Assembly (NCBI GenBank): GCA_022496805.1
Contig: CM040099.1
Location: 3,784,501 to 3,848,500 of the forward strand
Length of the DNA stretch: 64,000 bases
Direction of reading: 5' to 3'
Source of the DNA: Pohlia nutans
Lineage: Eukaryota; Streptophyta; Bryopsida; Bryales; Mniaceae
Every line of letters starts with the position of its first letter. The stretch's first letter is position 1. A program made the position numbers and the translations under genes. This document shows positions 11,452-22,717 of this stretch, one piece after another. Under the pieces are notes generated by a model, which saw only the letters and a list, made by a program, of their open reading frames with translations, did no database searches and had not been told where the DNA came from.

Positions 11452-12576
11452 CCCTTTGACGCGCTTGCGTCCAGATTCTAGACGTTGGATGAATCTGGAC
11501 GCATCCCTTCACCACGCACGGGGATGTTTTTCATCCATTCATTTTCTTTTAAAATTCTTGTGCTAGTTGATTACCATTTGTATGGTATGGATCTTCAAAA
11601 TAAGATATTGAGAGTTTTTGAAAAATAGCAAAAGTGATTTATGTCAAGTTTCATTCTTAGTTCAAAAAGTGAGACCTTAAACATGATTTTTCATAATAAG
11701 TAGAATCAAATAGTGAAAACCATACCATCTTGTAGTGCATGTTATTCCAATTTCATTACAATATTTTTTAAAATTTTAATGTTAATTTTGGATTTTTAAT
11801 TGAATTTCAAGAGAAAACCTTACAAAATTGATTTAAAAAAATTAATAATAAATATGATGACTCCAACTGTATAGATGTTATCTTCACATCGACATTTATA
11901 ACTTTGCTTTGTACATCAACTCCATTTTAATTTTTTATCAAACATTTTATAACAAATCTTTGAAAACAGTGTTGAATCGGGACCTTAACCCCTTAACGTA
12001 CCAGGGTGACCCTGGAATTGACAATTTGAGAAAAAGCATTATAAATTACTATTTAGAAGAATATTCTGGAATTGATATACAAATGAAAGTTATAGATTTT
12101 GAATTTTAGATTCCATCCGTACAGTTCCATTCACTAATACAATCACCAATATTTAATTATAAATTTTGAAAGTTAAAATTAAAAATTCCTTGTAAATTCG
12201 ATTACAAACTAAATTTCAATATTTTTTGAGTAAAATTTGTTGGAATGAGTTTGAAATGAGATACTCTTAAACGTGGTGATACTTTGAAATTTTTGTGTTT
12301 CTTAAATTTATGACCTCATTTTTCACGATTCCACTTTGAACTAGAGTCAATGCAATTTTGGCTCGGTCAACGACTTGACATACTTCTACATTTGTAATTT
12401 TAGAAAAATATGTACTCTAGTATGACTAAATCCAGCCATTAGATAGGACAACAACTTGGTGAAGAATCTCCAAAAAATTGGATGAGTATCATCCAAGCGT
12501 TGATGAGAACGTGAGAAGGCTTTGAAATCATTCATCGTCCAGTTTCTGGACGCTGTGACGTTTAGGGGTTAAAGGG
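11452..12576 (+). mobile_element. TTAA element family C (C1) with nested D1
   Basis: Begins CCCTTTGACGCGC after TTAA (11448-11451), with a palindrome just inside (TGCGTCCAGATTC pairing with GAATCTGGACGCA). It ends AGGG before TTAA (12577-12580). Family D element D1 interrupts it at a TTAA 4 bp before the end. Without D1 and one TTAA it is 541 bp and ends GGGACCTTAAAGGG, matching the uninterrupted end at 59091-59103. Confidence 0.82.
11989..12568 (+). mobile_element. TTAA element family D (D1), nested in C1
   Basis: 580 bp, ends CCCCTTAACGTACCAG and CTGTGACGTTTAGGGG, TTAA on both sides (11985-11988, 12569-12572). Short palindromes sit inside both ends (CCAGGGTGACCCTGG; CGTCCAGTTTCTGGACG). Related copy at 41638-42214. 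Confidence 0.82.
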
Positions 12577-12580
12577 TTAA

Positions 12581-13359
12581 GGTAATAGAGGTATTTGTAG
12601 TACAAGCACCATGATATGAATTCAAGCAAAGTGAAGTGAGACTTTTGAATGCCTTGAAAATGATGACGGAAGAGTGACTCAACCTTCAGTTCTTGTTTGT
12701 TTTCATGGCACTCGACCGTCCTTCCCATGCTGATATTAATTTCTTACTCCTATTCACGGATTGGACTAGGCTACCTTGGGAAACATACATTGAATTGATT
12801 TACCACACTGAAATCTGAAATCACCATATACTGTGGGTGCGTGAATGGTTTGGGTACATTCATCCATTTTAACAAATTTTCATCTACTTTAGATGAATTT
12901 TACTACAATGTTTTGAATTTTTATTATTAGTAAAGCCTTTGGTAAATATTTTGGTAAATATTGTGGGCTAGTATATGGTGATTTTGATGTACTCAGTGAA
13001 AGTTCAAGGAGGATTTGAGAAGAACTAACAATAATTTCCTCTATTTGAAAACTAGGGAGGATTTGGAAAGAACTAACAATAATCTCCTTTATTTGAAAAC
13101 CATTTGATATTGGGCTCTAAATGTGTTGATTGGTATAGATGTCTCAACCAATAGACATAAAATGTGGCACTTTTTACAAAAATAATTCAATTATTTTCAT
13201 AATGTTTTGAAATTAAATAGATCGAGTGATAGTTTTGATTGGTGAACTTGTAACTAATGGTAACGCATGGTACCTAAGGCCTGTATTGGACTAAGTGCCA
13301 ATATGGGCATTGGGTACTAGCCAAAAGTTTTTTGGGCCAATTGTCGTTGAAATGTGACC
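12581..13359. other. intergenic, no gene seen
   Basis: AT-rich. A short direct duplication (TTTGGTAAATATTTTGGTAA) occurs near 12938, and two similar blocks with AACTAACAATAATTTCCTCT occur near 13022 and 13070. Confidence 0.4.
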
Positions 13360-13460
13360 TGGTTTTGGGAGTGGCTGCCTTTAAAATAGAAAAAATGAAC
13401 AAAATAGTAAATGAAATTGTCAAAGTCTTCTTTTGAAATACTAAAAATTGCCACTATTAA

Positions 13461-14001
13461 CTCCTAAATGACGGAGGGGGTAAGGGAAAAACATAAATGT
13501 GTTATAAAAAATTACTTCTTCAACTTTGATGAAGTTTGGTCCAAAAGAGAAAATGAGGAGCTTGATGTTTAGTCATTTTCCATACGGTCAAATATCAAAA
13601 AATAGCTTTTTATCATCTCATAATGAATTTAGAAGCATTTAACTTCAAATATTTATAAGAATCACAAATTTTATTTTTAGAATTTGAAATTTTGTATGAT
13701 TTGTTAAAACTAGACATTCTATTCTAAAATAAAAAATTGCAAATTTTTGAACGGAGAGAACATCATTACTTTCCCCAAATAGTAAGTTTTCTAACACTAA
13801 ACAATGTAGAAGTGTTTTTCTTTGGAAATTTCTCCGGGGTGGAGTTTAACTCGAATTGACATGATTCAAATTGGATTGAAAAGTAGACTTGATTACCTAT
13901 TTAAAAATATTTTTTATTTTCTATAAAAATGTTTTTTCTATTTCGGGCAGCCCATAAAAAAAGGGCAGAGACCATAAAATGGTTGATCCGTCACTTAGGG
14001 G
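13461..14001. mobile_element. TTAA element family N
   Basis: 541 bp with ends CTCCTAAATGACGGA and TCCGTCACTTAGGGG, flanked by TTAA at 13457-13460 and 14002-14005. Inserted in repeat P. Confidence 0.75.
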
Positions 14002-14023
14002 TTAAGATGAAAGTGCTTTATAG

Positions 14024-14028
<5 letters not shown>

Positions 14029-14095
<67 letters not shown>
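14029..14095. repeat. (TA)n microsatellite
   Basis: Uninterrupted TA repeat of about 67 bp inside repeat P. The small frames of Y and I residues across it are artefacts of the repeat. Confidence 0.95.
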
Positions 14096-14098
<3 letters not shown>

Positions 14099-14515
14099 TG
14101 ATTCTATTCATTTTTTCCTTACCTAGTTACATTCAAAGGTGCATGTTGTTCTACCAACAAAAAATAAACAGAATTGGTTGTTGGGCAACATGCTTCAATA
14201 CTATTTTTTAGTGCCCAAATACCACCCTTTCAACTGATAAGCCATATACTCTATTCAATGTGTATTTTTGGGAATTGAACTCTGTTCAATTTGAGGAAAC
14301 CATCAAATTAATTGGGACATTGAAGGGGGCATATCACATAATCTTTAGGAATGAACAGTTCCGCATTAATCAACAATTATCGTGCAGGCAGTCGTAGAGC
14401 AGCGAGCAAAGAAAAATTAACTCTCTAATGAATCATAATGATTGGGAATGTCAGCCTTTTAACTCTATAACGTACAGATCCACCACCGATTCGGGCATCG
14501 ATTTCAAAGATGTGT

Positions 14516-14518
14516 GTG

Positions 14519-14549
<31 letters not shown>

Positions 14550-15576
14550 TAAATTTATTTATTGACACAAATAGAACGAATTCCATTGCAAGAGATGAAA
14601 TACAACACCTCCCCAGCCGGAATCGGCCTAGGGAGACGGACAGAACCAATGACACTAAAACCCAAAACAAAAACAAAAACAAAAAGAGGGCCAGGCACCT
14701 GGGGACCGGGTGCCGGGCGGCCACCAAGCCAACTAATCCTACGCAGTCACGAACGAATCCATCGGACCATCAAGAACCCATCTGGGCTTGCCATCCACCA
14801 TGGATGCGAACATCTCCCCTCGACACTAGCACGCCACGAACTTGGCTCGAAGCTCTGCCTTGCACCGAGGTCCCGCATGGCTTGTTGGCAGCCGCCTAGT
14901 CCAGCCGCCCGTAATCCAGAAGATGCATCCAAACCTTCTACAACATCTTCGTTTTCGGCCAGGCCTCCCCGTCGAACACTGTGTCATTCCGTTCGAGCCA
15001 CAAGCACCACAACACCACGCCTCTAATTGCCATCTAGACCCTACTAACTCCCCGGAATTTGCGAGGAGTGCGATGAGAAAACAACCCTTGTTTCCATGTG
15101 AGTGGCCTCCAAGGACCTCTGGTAGCTGTTCCCTCCACCAGGCCGTTGAGTATGTGAATGCCCCACTGCCACACTCTTCTTGCGGAAGGACATTCCCAGA
15201 AGCGATGCATCACAGATTCTCGGGAGCCAGTCCTGCACATAGGGCACCCTTGGTCGATTTTGTCGTCAATACGACCCCGCCACTCGTTGACAGCTACTGC
15301 CCAATGCCAAATAACACTAGTAGGATTTTGGTCCTTTACAACTAGTCCTTTGTGACTTAAATGGTCCTTTGTGACTCAATTCATTGAAAAATAAGTCGTT
15401 TTGGACCATTTAAGTCACAAAGGACCAATTGTAAAGGACCAAAATCCTACTAGTGTTATAAGCGACATTAGCCTAGTTTCCTTGGTAGTTCTGGCTTTGG
15501 GCCACACCGAGCTCCACTTAAATATGTGAGTAATAGGGAGGATGCCCTGCCACTTAGTCACCACGGTGCTCGGGAC
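14516..15576 (-). pseudogene. 5'-truncated LINE (non-LTR retrotransposon) ORF2 remnant
   Basis: The minus strand encodes the C-terminal part of a LINE reverse-transcriptase protein. From about 15575 down it reads TKWQGILPITHIFKWSSVWP, then (after an inserted MITE) WHWAVAVNEWRGRIDDK and the zf-RVT zinc-binding motif CPMC...HRFWECPSARRVW. Next comes WCLWLERNDTVFDGEAWPKT. At least two TAG stops interrupt it, one at the W expected in SRVW-MAIRG. The 3' end is the (AAAT)n-type tail at about 14521-14562. The target duplication CAAAGATGTGT is at 14505-14515 and 15577-15587. Endonuclease and RT core are absent, so it was dead on arrival. Confidence 0.85.
15315..15458. mobile_element. small MITE inside the LINE remnant
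   Basis: Arms of about 50 bp starting CACTAGTAGGATTTTGGTCC and ending with its reverse complement plus TTA; the arms differ at only a couple of positions. TAA lies on both sides (15312-15314, 15459-15461). Removing the element and one TAA restores the LINE reading frame (MSLIWHW), which supports this placement. The CACTAG end resembles the three CACTA MITEs elsewhere in the window. Confidence 0.75.
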
Positions 15577-16102
15577 CAAAGATGTGTTTATAAAATGTTT
15601 GATGAATCACAAAAAAGGAATTGATGTATAAAGAGAAGTTGTAAATCTCAATTTGTAGATCACATCTCTACGGTTGGATTTATCAAGGAAATTATTTATA
15701 GTTTTTATTTAATTTTGTAGGGTTTTCTTTTGAAATTCACTTTAAAATCCCAAATTAAAAAAATTAATTAAAATTTTTTATAACAAATTTGGAATAATAT
15801 GCACTCTCGTATGCACTATGAGATGATATAATTTTCATTATTTGATTCTACTTATTTTAGAAAATTATTGTTAAAGTCTCACTTTCTGAACTGAGAATGA
15901 AGCTTGGAATAAACCAATTTTTTCATTAAAAGAAAAATCACGATATCTTATTTTGAAGATCCATACTGTTCAAATGGTAGCCAAATAGCACAAGAACCAA
16001 GGAAAATTTGGATGGATGAAAAACTCTACAAGATGTAGTCAAGAGGAGGTTTAAAATTTGTTCAACGTCCATTATATGGACATAGGTGCGTCATAGGGTT
16101 AA

Positions 16103-16328
16103 CCCCTAAACGTTCCATGGAGATAGTATATACCCTGTCGTATGATTGGTATTTGCTACCAACAAGAAATTCTAAATTGAGATCTCAAAGAACTCACTAG
16201 AACCACATTGATTTAAATTCCAACTTCTCTTTTGAACTCAAACTCATTAAAGGTGTGGATCCATTTCAAATACAACCAAAATGCAATGTATTCTACTGGC
16301 CGCAAAGGCACATTCAGATGTTTAGGGG
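16103..16328 (+). mobile_element. TTAA element family B (B1)
   Basis: 226 bp, ends CCCCTAAACGTTCCATGG and CAGATGTTTAGGGG. Its left TTAA (16099-16102) is also the right flank of C4, and its right TTAA (16329-16332) is also the left flank of E1. Confidence 0.82.
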
Positions 16329-16332
16329 TTAA

Positions 16333-16909
16333 CCTCTAATTTCCCAACCATGCATAATTTGCATGATGTACAGATTTCATCCATAGTTTCTTATCCGCTG
16401 TGCACTTTTTGTAGTGTGATTTTTTTACTGAATTTTTTATGAGAAGTTTGCTTTGTGTATGTGTGATTGAAATAAGAAGGAAACAATTTGTGAAAAAATC
16501 ATGCCTCATTTTGTGTTGCAATGTTTCAACCAAAATTTCGAAGATTTTAGTCTAAAAGTGTTCTTGAAAAAATAAACTCATAAAATCAAGCATCCAAAAA
16601 ATCTCCAAAAATCACTATACCTAGAGCACTACATTATAACTCATTACAATAAATTTTATACACAAAATGTAATATATCTTATTTGTAATTGAATTAAATA
16701 TATATATATATATATCTCTTTTTATGTTTCAAAATTTATAGAAAATATTAGTGATAGCAATCATAGATCTAACCATATGTATAGAATTTAAAATTTAAAA
16801 TGTATAACCTTTATTCATACATCAAGTTCCAAATATTCATGTTAGTTGCATTTTATAATGCATCTTTACAAAACTGCCCAAACTCGACATAGGTGAGGAC
16901 GTTTAGGGG
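16333..16909 (+). mobile_element. TTAA element family E (E1)
   Basis: 577 bp, ends CCTCTAATTTCCC and GAGGACGTTTAGGGG, right TTAA 16910-16913. The subterminal palindrome CATGCATAATTTGCATG lies about 16 bp in. A short (TA)n is at about 16695. Related to 51944 and 59490. Confidence 0.8.
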
Positions 16910-16913
16910 TTAA

Positions 16914-17845
16914 TATCTATTTTACCACTGTCAAGTAATGTACTATCATGACCCTCACTTTGTTAGAATTGTTTTTTTTAACATGTTTGTACAACCCTTA
17001 GTGTAAGCAACTTTTTCATTGAACCTATGGATCTAAACAACCTCAAAAGGAGAACCAACAATTGTCCTCTTTACCTTATACTACATAAACGAGAAATAGA
17101 GAACAACCAATCCGGGCATATTTTATTCATCTTTTATGAAGTGCCAAAGTGGCGATATAAAATGTTATAATGGTGCTTCATATTTCAACAATCATCCACA
17201 TATTGAATAGAGTATATCACATTAGAAGATATCACATATCCATAATTTTGGTTTCATCCACAATACGGTGATTTCATTGTAAATGTTTTCTTAATTAAAG
17301 TGTTTTAGCAAAATAAGTCATGTTTTTTCTCTATTTTTTAGCCATATTATTTTTCATGGTGCAACCTAGCACTATTTTGTCCAAAACAAATGCATTGCAA
17401 CCAACCACTATCAATAGAACCACCTTAAAAATACAAATAAAAATTAGCGGTTAAGACCACTTGTTCAATGTACAAGGCATAGAGTTGGTTAACTGTTACA
17501 ACTTTCTTACCTATGATAACTTACTTAGCAGCACCAAGTCATGTATGTCACAAACAAACTCAATGGGTATCGAACCCGAACTACATAATTGCGGGACAAA
17601 ACCTTCCAATAACCAACCACAATACTCATGACTTATCGATCACCACCAAGAAAAATGAATGTGACCACATCCACGCCTCAAAAACCAACAATATTGCTTA
17701 ACTATTGGAATTTGATTATTTTATTTTTAGTTATTGATCACTAGAGTGTCTATTCTCAAAAGAAGGGAGGGGGGGAGGGAGGGGAGTAGTCTTGCACTAA
17801 TGGCTTTTTGTCCAGGGGCCATTGATTCATTTCCAAAACCTTACC
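16914..17845. other. intergenic, no gene seen
   Basis: AT-rich. A tRNA-like T-arm (GGGTTCGATACCC, minus strand near 17565) was noted but no full tRNA folds around it. A G-rich tract (GGGAGGGGGGGAGGGAGGGG) is at 17765-17784. Confidence 0.4.
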
Positions 17846-18090
17846 TAATTTTAGGAGTGGTTATTTTTATCCTAGAGAAAATTGGTAAAAAAGTGGATGA
17901 AATTGAGAAAGTCCTCTCAAAAAATGTTCAAAAATCACTAGTATTTGGATGAAAGTGTCTTGCAATAGATAATTTTATGGATAAACACATATAAATGGAT
18001 GATTTTATCCATTTTTTCTTACATGGTTACATTCCAGGGTGTGTGTCGTTCTACCAAGTGAGAAACAAAAACAAAATTGTTGGCATGGAG
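17846..18090 (+). repeat. dispersed repeat P (P3)
   Basis: Near-complete P copy: TAGGAGTGG, GTGGATGAAATTGAGAAAGT, AGTATTTGGATGAAAGTGTC, then TATCCATTTTTTCTTACATG and TGTCGTTCTACCAA. It lacks a long TA run. Confidence 0.6.
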
Positions 18091-18357
18091 GGAATTTTTA
18101 TATTTTGGATTGGAATGAGTTTTCATGTAGGTTGAATCTTAGCTGCATTGATGCTTTCAACAATTAATGAAGACGAACCTCAATTCCAACTCTTTAGGGA
18201 TTTTTAATCATGAAAATTCACCAATAGAAAGGGTGGTCTCTGGGCAACAAAGAATCATTTCAGAGCATGGTACCCAAGCCCCATATTGGCACTAGCTTGG
18301 TGCCAATGTAGGCCTTGTCTAACACTATTCCTAATTGTTCAAATACCCCTTTTCTAT

Positions 18358-18523
18358 TAGTGATTGATAGAAATCGCAAATTTGACTGTATGGATAAAAT
18401 TTAAAATCTATAATGTACAACTTTTATTTATACATCAAGCTCAAAATATCCCTCCTAGTTAGATTTTATAATGCATCTTTGTAAAATAGCCAAAATTTGA
18501 AGAAAAGTTACGATGTGTAGGGG
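18358..18523 (+). mobile_element. TTAA element family E, right-end fragment
   Basis: Matches the last 170 bp of E1 (TTATTTATACATCAAGCTCA, TTATAATGCATCTTTG) and ends GTAGGGG before TTAA 18524-18527. Confidence 0.6.
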
Positions 18524-18527
18524 TTAA

Positions 18528-18981
18528 TTCCTAAAAAACCAACGATTCATAGTCATAAGATGAAAAAAATCAATTGACCATCTTGTGGGAAATATAATTC
18601 AAATGCAGTCAAATATTATACGACTACAATGAGTAAGGAACATTGCATTTGCTAATTAAAAAAAGAATAAATTTAAATAAAATGAAGTCTACGCTAGACC
18701 TACTCAAAACTACTTAACCCCTAACGTTCCATGGGGATAGTAGATACGTGGCCGTATAACTGGCATTTGCTACCAACAAGAATTGGGATCTCAATAGCTC
18801 ACTAGAACCACATTGATGTAAATTTCAACTTCTGTGTTGAACTGAAACCTATAAAAGGTCTAAATCCATTCCAAATACTAGAAAAATACACCATATTCTA
18901 CAGGCCGCATAGGCACTTTCCAATCGTTTAGGGGTTAAAAAAAACATGAGGCCCAATTCAAACTTCTTGGCTCTTCAGAGG
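18528..18981 (-). mobile_element. TTAA element family A (A2) carrying B2
   Basis: Reverse-oriented A copy between TTAA 18524-18527 and TTAG 18982-18985. The B element at 18718-18934 interrupts it; without B2 and one TTAA it is about 233 bp and collinear with the A copy at 23099-23329. Confidence 0.72.
18718..18934 (+). mobile_element. TTAA element family B (B2), nested in A2
   Basis: 217 bp, ends CCCCTAACGTTCCATGGGG and CAATCGTTTAGGGG, TTAA at 18714-18717 and 18935-18938. Other A copies read ACTGCTAAAAAAAACATGAG across the site, so the empty target is inferred. Confidence 0.82.
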
Positions 18982-18985
18982 TTAG

Positions 18986-19287
18986 CCTTTAAAGAACCAA
19001 GAAGCCCAAATTGAGTTTTAGAGTTTTTATAACAGATTTTGAGTAGATCCTATATGTACTTCCTATTATTCCGATCTTCTTCTTTTCTTTGACCCAAATA
19101 AAAGGGAACTCTTTACTGCAAGAAGAGATTAAAAATACAAACCCATTTGTTTGTTTTTTATTGACTTATGCAATGTTCTTCACTGACTCTCGTGATATAA
19201 AATTTGTTCCCATCTTGATTATGTTTTTCACAATATGATCAATTGAATTTGTCATTTTAAAACCATGAATCCTTGGTTTTTTAGGGG
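18986..19287 (+). mobile_element. TTAA element family A (A3)
   Basis: 302 bp from CCTTTAAAGAACCAAG to TCCTTGGTTTTTTAGGGG, right TTAA 19288-19291. The left tetranucleotide is TTAG and is shared with A2. It has extra interior sequence relative to the 230-bp A copies. Confidence 0.75.
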
Positions 19288-19689
19288 TTAACATAGCAGG
19301 AAGCTGGTACTAACCAGGGATCAGTTTCATATACTGGATTGAGATATCAATTCAATTGCACTGCCTGATGAAAGAGGCAAAGGTGTTAATGAATCACCTT
19401 GTGGTTAGGGATCATCAAGGATAACGTACCATTCCACCATTCAATGCACTTTGGAAGTCGCTATAATAATCATAATGAGATTCACAAGACATGCCTAAAT
19501 AGCATGCCTATATTGCTTTTGAGCATGAGCAATTGAGCAGCTCAATATTGGTTTTCAAGTCCAACCACTCCTCGTGGGGTACACATGCATGCACTCCTTG
19601 TAAGGCTTTGGTTTGTACGCTTGCACTCAAGTTTGTGCAATGAGATTGTCTTTTCAATAGTGCCTGATATAAGGTGGAAGTACTATTAA

Positions 19690-19981
19690 CCCCTGAAGGA
19701 CCAAGAAGTCCAAATTCAGGCTCTTGCTTTTTTTTTAAAGGTTTGAGTAGGTCCTATGTGGTCTTTTTTTGGTTTTTTAAATTTTCATTTGTAGAACCAA
19801 TTAAGATTATATAATTATAGCTAGTAAAAATGTTCTTATTTTATTTTATTTTGATCAACACATAGAAAGTTCTTCACTGATTCTAGTGATATAAGATTTG
19901 GTCTTATCTAAATAAACTTTTTTACAATATGATCAACTGAATCTGACATTTTAAAATCATGAATCTTTGGTCCTTTAGAGG
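19690..19981 (+). mobile_element. TTAA element family A (A4)
   Basis: 292 bp, ends CCCCTGAAGGACCAAG and TTTGGTCCTTTAGAGG; left flank TTAA 19686-19689, right flank TCAA, one step from TTAA. Confidence 0.75.
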
Positions 19982-21404
19982 TCAAACAATCAAAGGACCC
20001 GTGGAGCAAGGATGTCACAAATTGTGGAAGGAAAGATAAATCTTAAAGAAGTTGAATCCAAAAAAAAATTCAATAAAATTTGTAACTTTTATGAATTTTC
20101 AAAGTGGTATGTCTTGAAAATACAAAACAATCCCTAGATGGGAATCAAGAGCATCCCCCAAATGCTCTGTAATCATTTAAAATGAGCCTGTAGATGATTG
20201 AGAAGTTGCCTTCAACCGTCCCATTTAACGCAAGAAACCTAATTGATTGCCATTTTAAATTGCTTTCCTTCATTATGTTAATTGCTCAAATCATCACTTT
20301 GTGATTTCATTTTTGTTCATTGAAGTGCATAAAACAACTCTATTTACACTTAATTGCACCTATCGGTTACTACATTTAGTGTTCACTTGAAGTGAGGTGG
20401 AATTGGAGGTTAATGATAGGGTGTGGAATTGGATCTTGGGTGGTTTTAGGTACACATATATATAACGAATGACACTAAATAGAATTAAAAGTTTAGCTTA
20501 CAACAAGGTTTAGAAAAACCATTAGAGCGAAAAGCTTCATTGTGACAACATGTAAATATAAACTCTTTGCTAGCGGTAATTTTGTAGAATGAGTATTTGA
20601 ATTAAGTAAATTTGTTTGAAATAAAGAAGTACGTGAAAAACAGTCACTGTGAAATGACCCTTTGGACTAGGTGTAATGTTATGGATTAATTTGCTTTGTA
20701 GAGATGGGGGTTTTCAAGCTAGGGTGTCACAAATATGTAGTAACAAAATATTTAGTCATCCGTAGTGATTACAAAAAAAAAAAAAAAATGACGGATTTAA
20801 ATGACAATTTTATGGTGTGAGAAACTAGATTTGAGAATATTGTAAGTATGATTCTTAAATTTAGGTATCCACACCATAAAAGAGTCATTTGACTAGGTCA
20901 AAATAAAAAAAAATTAAAAAGTTACTTCATACTTACTACATACTAGAATGTCAAACGTTACTCCATATTTGTAGTCATTGTAGCTTGAAAACACACACAT
21001 AGTATCATATATTGTTTTTTTTATTGATCATAACTCATAAAAGGGCTTATGTGGCACAAATTCATCTTCGCTAGTTTGGGCTTGGAATCACGAATTGCAA
21101 AAGTGAAAAATATTCTATTAACAATCCACTCTAGAAATCTACATAAATGTTATACCTTGGAAGTAAATATTTCTTAATAATTGCAGTGTATTAGCATTTT
21201 AACAATTAGGAATTTTTTTTATTTTAATATATAGTATATAAATTCATAATTATATACAAATGAATTTTCTGATAATTGATTTGAAAGTCAAACATTTCTA
21301 ACTTCCTATACTACCTAAATTTTCAAATTCATCATATAAATTTTCACAGTCAAAGAACCTTTAAAATAAGGTCCCTCTACTTTACACAAGGTGAATTTTA
21401 TGTA
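19982..21404. other. intergenic, no gene seen
   Basis: AT-rich. Two blocks, TGACGGATTTAAATGACAAT near 20788 and ATGGTGTGAG / CACACCATAAAA around 20814-20880, are partly inverted and may be a decayed foldback. A poly(A) tract is near 20772. Confidence 0.4.
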
Positions 21405-21516
21405 CCACCAGTTTTTTTTGTTTTTCGGTTGGTAAAGCAACACGCACCTTGGAATGTAGCCAAAGTACAATAAGGAAAAAAAATGGATAGAATCGTTCAC
21501 ACACAAAAAAAACCAT

Positions 21517-21567
<51 letters not shown>

Positions 21568-21740
21568 GTGTGTGTGTGTGTGTGTGCCCCCATCCATTAA
21601 ATGATCTATTATTAGGAACTTTCATCTAAACAATGAGGATATTAGATTTGAAGAATTTAGAGATTTTCTTGACTCTTTTGCCTATTTTTTTGGCGCCAAA
21701 GTAGCCACTCCTAAAATCAAGTAAGATTTTGGCAAAACTT
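21405..21740 (-). repeat. dispersed repeat P (P4) with compound microsatellite
   Basis: Reverse-strand P copy split by (TA)n at 21519-21565 followed by (TG)n at 21567-21586, in the same position where P2 and P5 carry TA or TGTA repeats. Confidence 0.65.
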
Positions 21741-22068
21741 TGCTAAAAAAATTTAGGTCAATACTAATTGAAAACATCCCTAAAGTCACAAATTGGTCAT
21801 TCATTTTCAGTACATCTGGTTTTTCAAGTTGGGGCCGCACTAGACCTTTTCATTTTTAACATAACAATTTGGTTTCAAAAATTTCATCCCAAGTCTCGGT
21901 GTAAAGGGGTTGAGGCTAATTTAGGGATTTGGACCAATGAGAGGTGTGAATTCAAGCCTTCTCACACATCAAAACAACCTCGATGTCCTTTGAAAAGCAG
22001 CCCTAACCTAGCGTTGCGAAAGAGAATTCAGATGAGCATAGATATTTGGATCAGCTAACCACAATTAG

Positions 22069-22324
22069 GAGCCGACTACTGCATGGTGTAGAATTAGAGG
22101 TGCGGGTGCATAATATTCTTGAAATGTTTTGTTATGTCAACACTACCTTAAGGTTGTTTAAGATTAGGGTTTAAGAGTTTAGGGTTTTGGTTTTCAGATT
22201 TGAGATTTAGAGTTTACAGAATGTTTTTTTGGTTGCCATCAGCAAATATTTATGAAATACACCGTACCCGCAACCCGTGGACCCTACAACCGCAATCCCG
22301 CACCACACAGTAGCTGACCCCTAG
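22069..22324. mobile_element. MITE family Q, copy 1
   Basis: Inverted ends GAGCCGACTACTGCATGGTG and the reverse complement of GGGGTCAGCTACTGTGTGGT. The interior has TTTAGGGTTTTGG runs. A second copy is at 53449-53671. Target duplication unclear (TTA against TAG). Confidence 0.55.
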
Positions 22325-22534
22325 AATTCGAGCAGCTGAGGTTTGGTCAAATTCAAATTCAAATTCAAAGGGGGGGAGTTAACTTGCTGATATAAGAAGG
22401 AAAGGCTGGCAGCAGACATGACTAGCAAAGACCCAAATTACTAGTCCATGAAGAGAGAAATGACAAGCAAGTAGTTGTTGCCATAACTTACTAACTAAAG
22501 CAAGCAAATTGAAGTTGCTTTTCTTTCTACAGAA

Positions 22535-22717
22535 ATGGCACAATATGCTCCCGTATTTGAGCTTGGCAGTCAATTGGGCGGCGCCCTTTTTGTCCCCCTC
22601 CCCTTCAATACTGCTCTGTATGCCCCTCTCGTACTACAAGTACTTGTTGGCGCACTCCTCATAATTGCTTTATTATCATTATGTACTACAAACTCTCGCA
22701 CAAAGCCACATGATTAA
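22535..22717 (+). CDS. small ORF with one predicted membrane span (doubtful)
   Basis: ATG-started 60-codon frame, MAQYAPVFELGSQLGG near its start and a hydrophobic stretch PLVLQVLVGALLIIALLSLC near the C-terminus, ending TKPHD. It has more GC than its surroundings. No homology recognised and no exon structure or promoter seen, so it may be chance. Confidence 0.15.
   Translation: MAQYAPVFELGSQLGGALFVPLPFNTALYAPLVLQVLVGALLIIALLSLCTTNSRTKPHD

Larger units (their letters stand above)
13360..14180 (+). repeat. dispersed repeat P (P2), split by element N
   Basis: The left part (to 13460) has the P core AATGAAATTGTCAAAGTCTT. The right part (from 14002) resumes with GATGAAAGTGCTTTATAGAT, an AT microsatellite and TTCATTTTTTCCTTACC. 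Comparison with the intact copies at 17846 and 31255 shows N entered at a TTAA-like spot within P. Confidence 0.6.
14463..16098 (-). mobile_element. TTAA element family C (C4) split by a LINE
   Basis: Reverse-oriented C copy. The left end CTCTATAACG follows TTAA (14459-14462). The right end, read on the minus strand, is CCCTATGACGCACC with the palindrome GTCCATATAATGGAC, and abuts TTAA 16099-16102. A LINE occupies 14516-15576 with an 11-bp duplication. Without it C4 is about 564 bp, close to the other C copies. Confidence 0.78.

Noticed and set aside
11448..12580. TA-duplicating Tc1/mariner reading of the TTAA elements
   Set aside because: The T before and A after the central TA are almost always present on the outside, which a TA-only target would not require.
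14026..14126. Frames of alternating Tyr-Ile over TA microsatellites (also 21382-21597, 29598-29679)
   Set aside because: Direct translation of (TA)n; no coding signal on either side.
14510..15355. Plus-strand frames over the GC-rich block
   Set aside because: They are antisense shadows of the LINE remnant, whose minus strand carries the recognisable zf-RVT motif.
17500..17620. tRNA-like T-arm GGGTTCGATACCC on the minus strand
   Set aside because: No matching acceptor, D-arm or anticodon arm could be folded around it.
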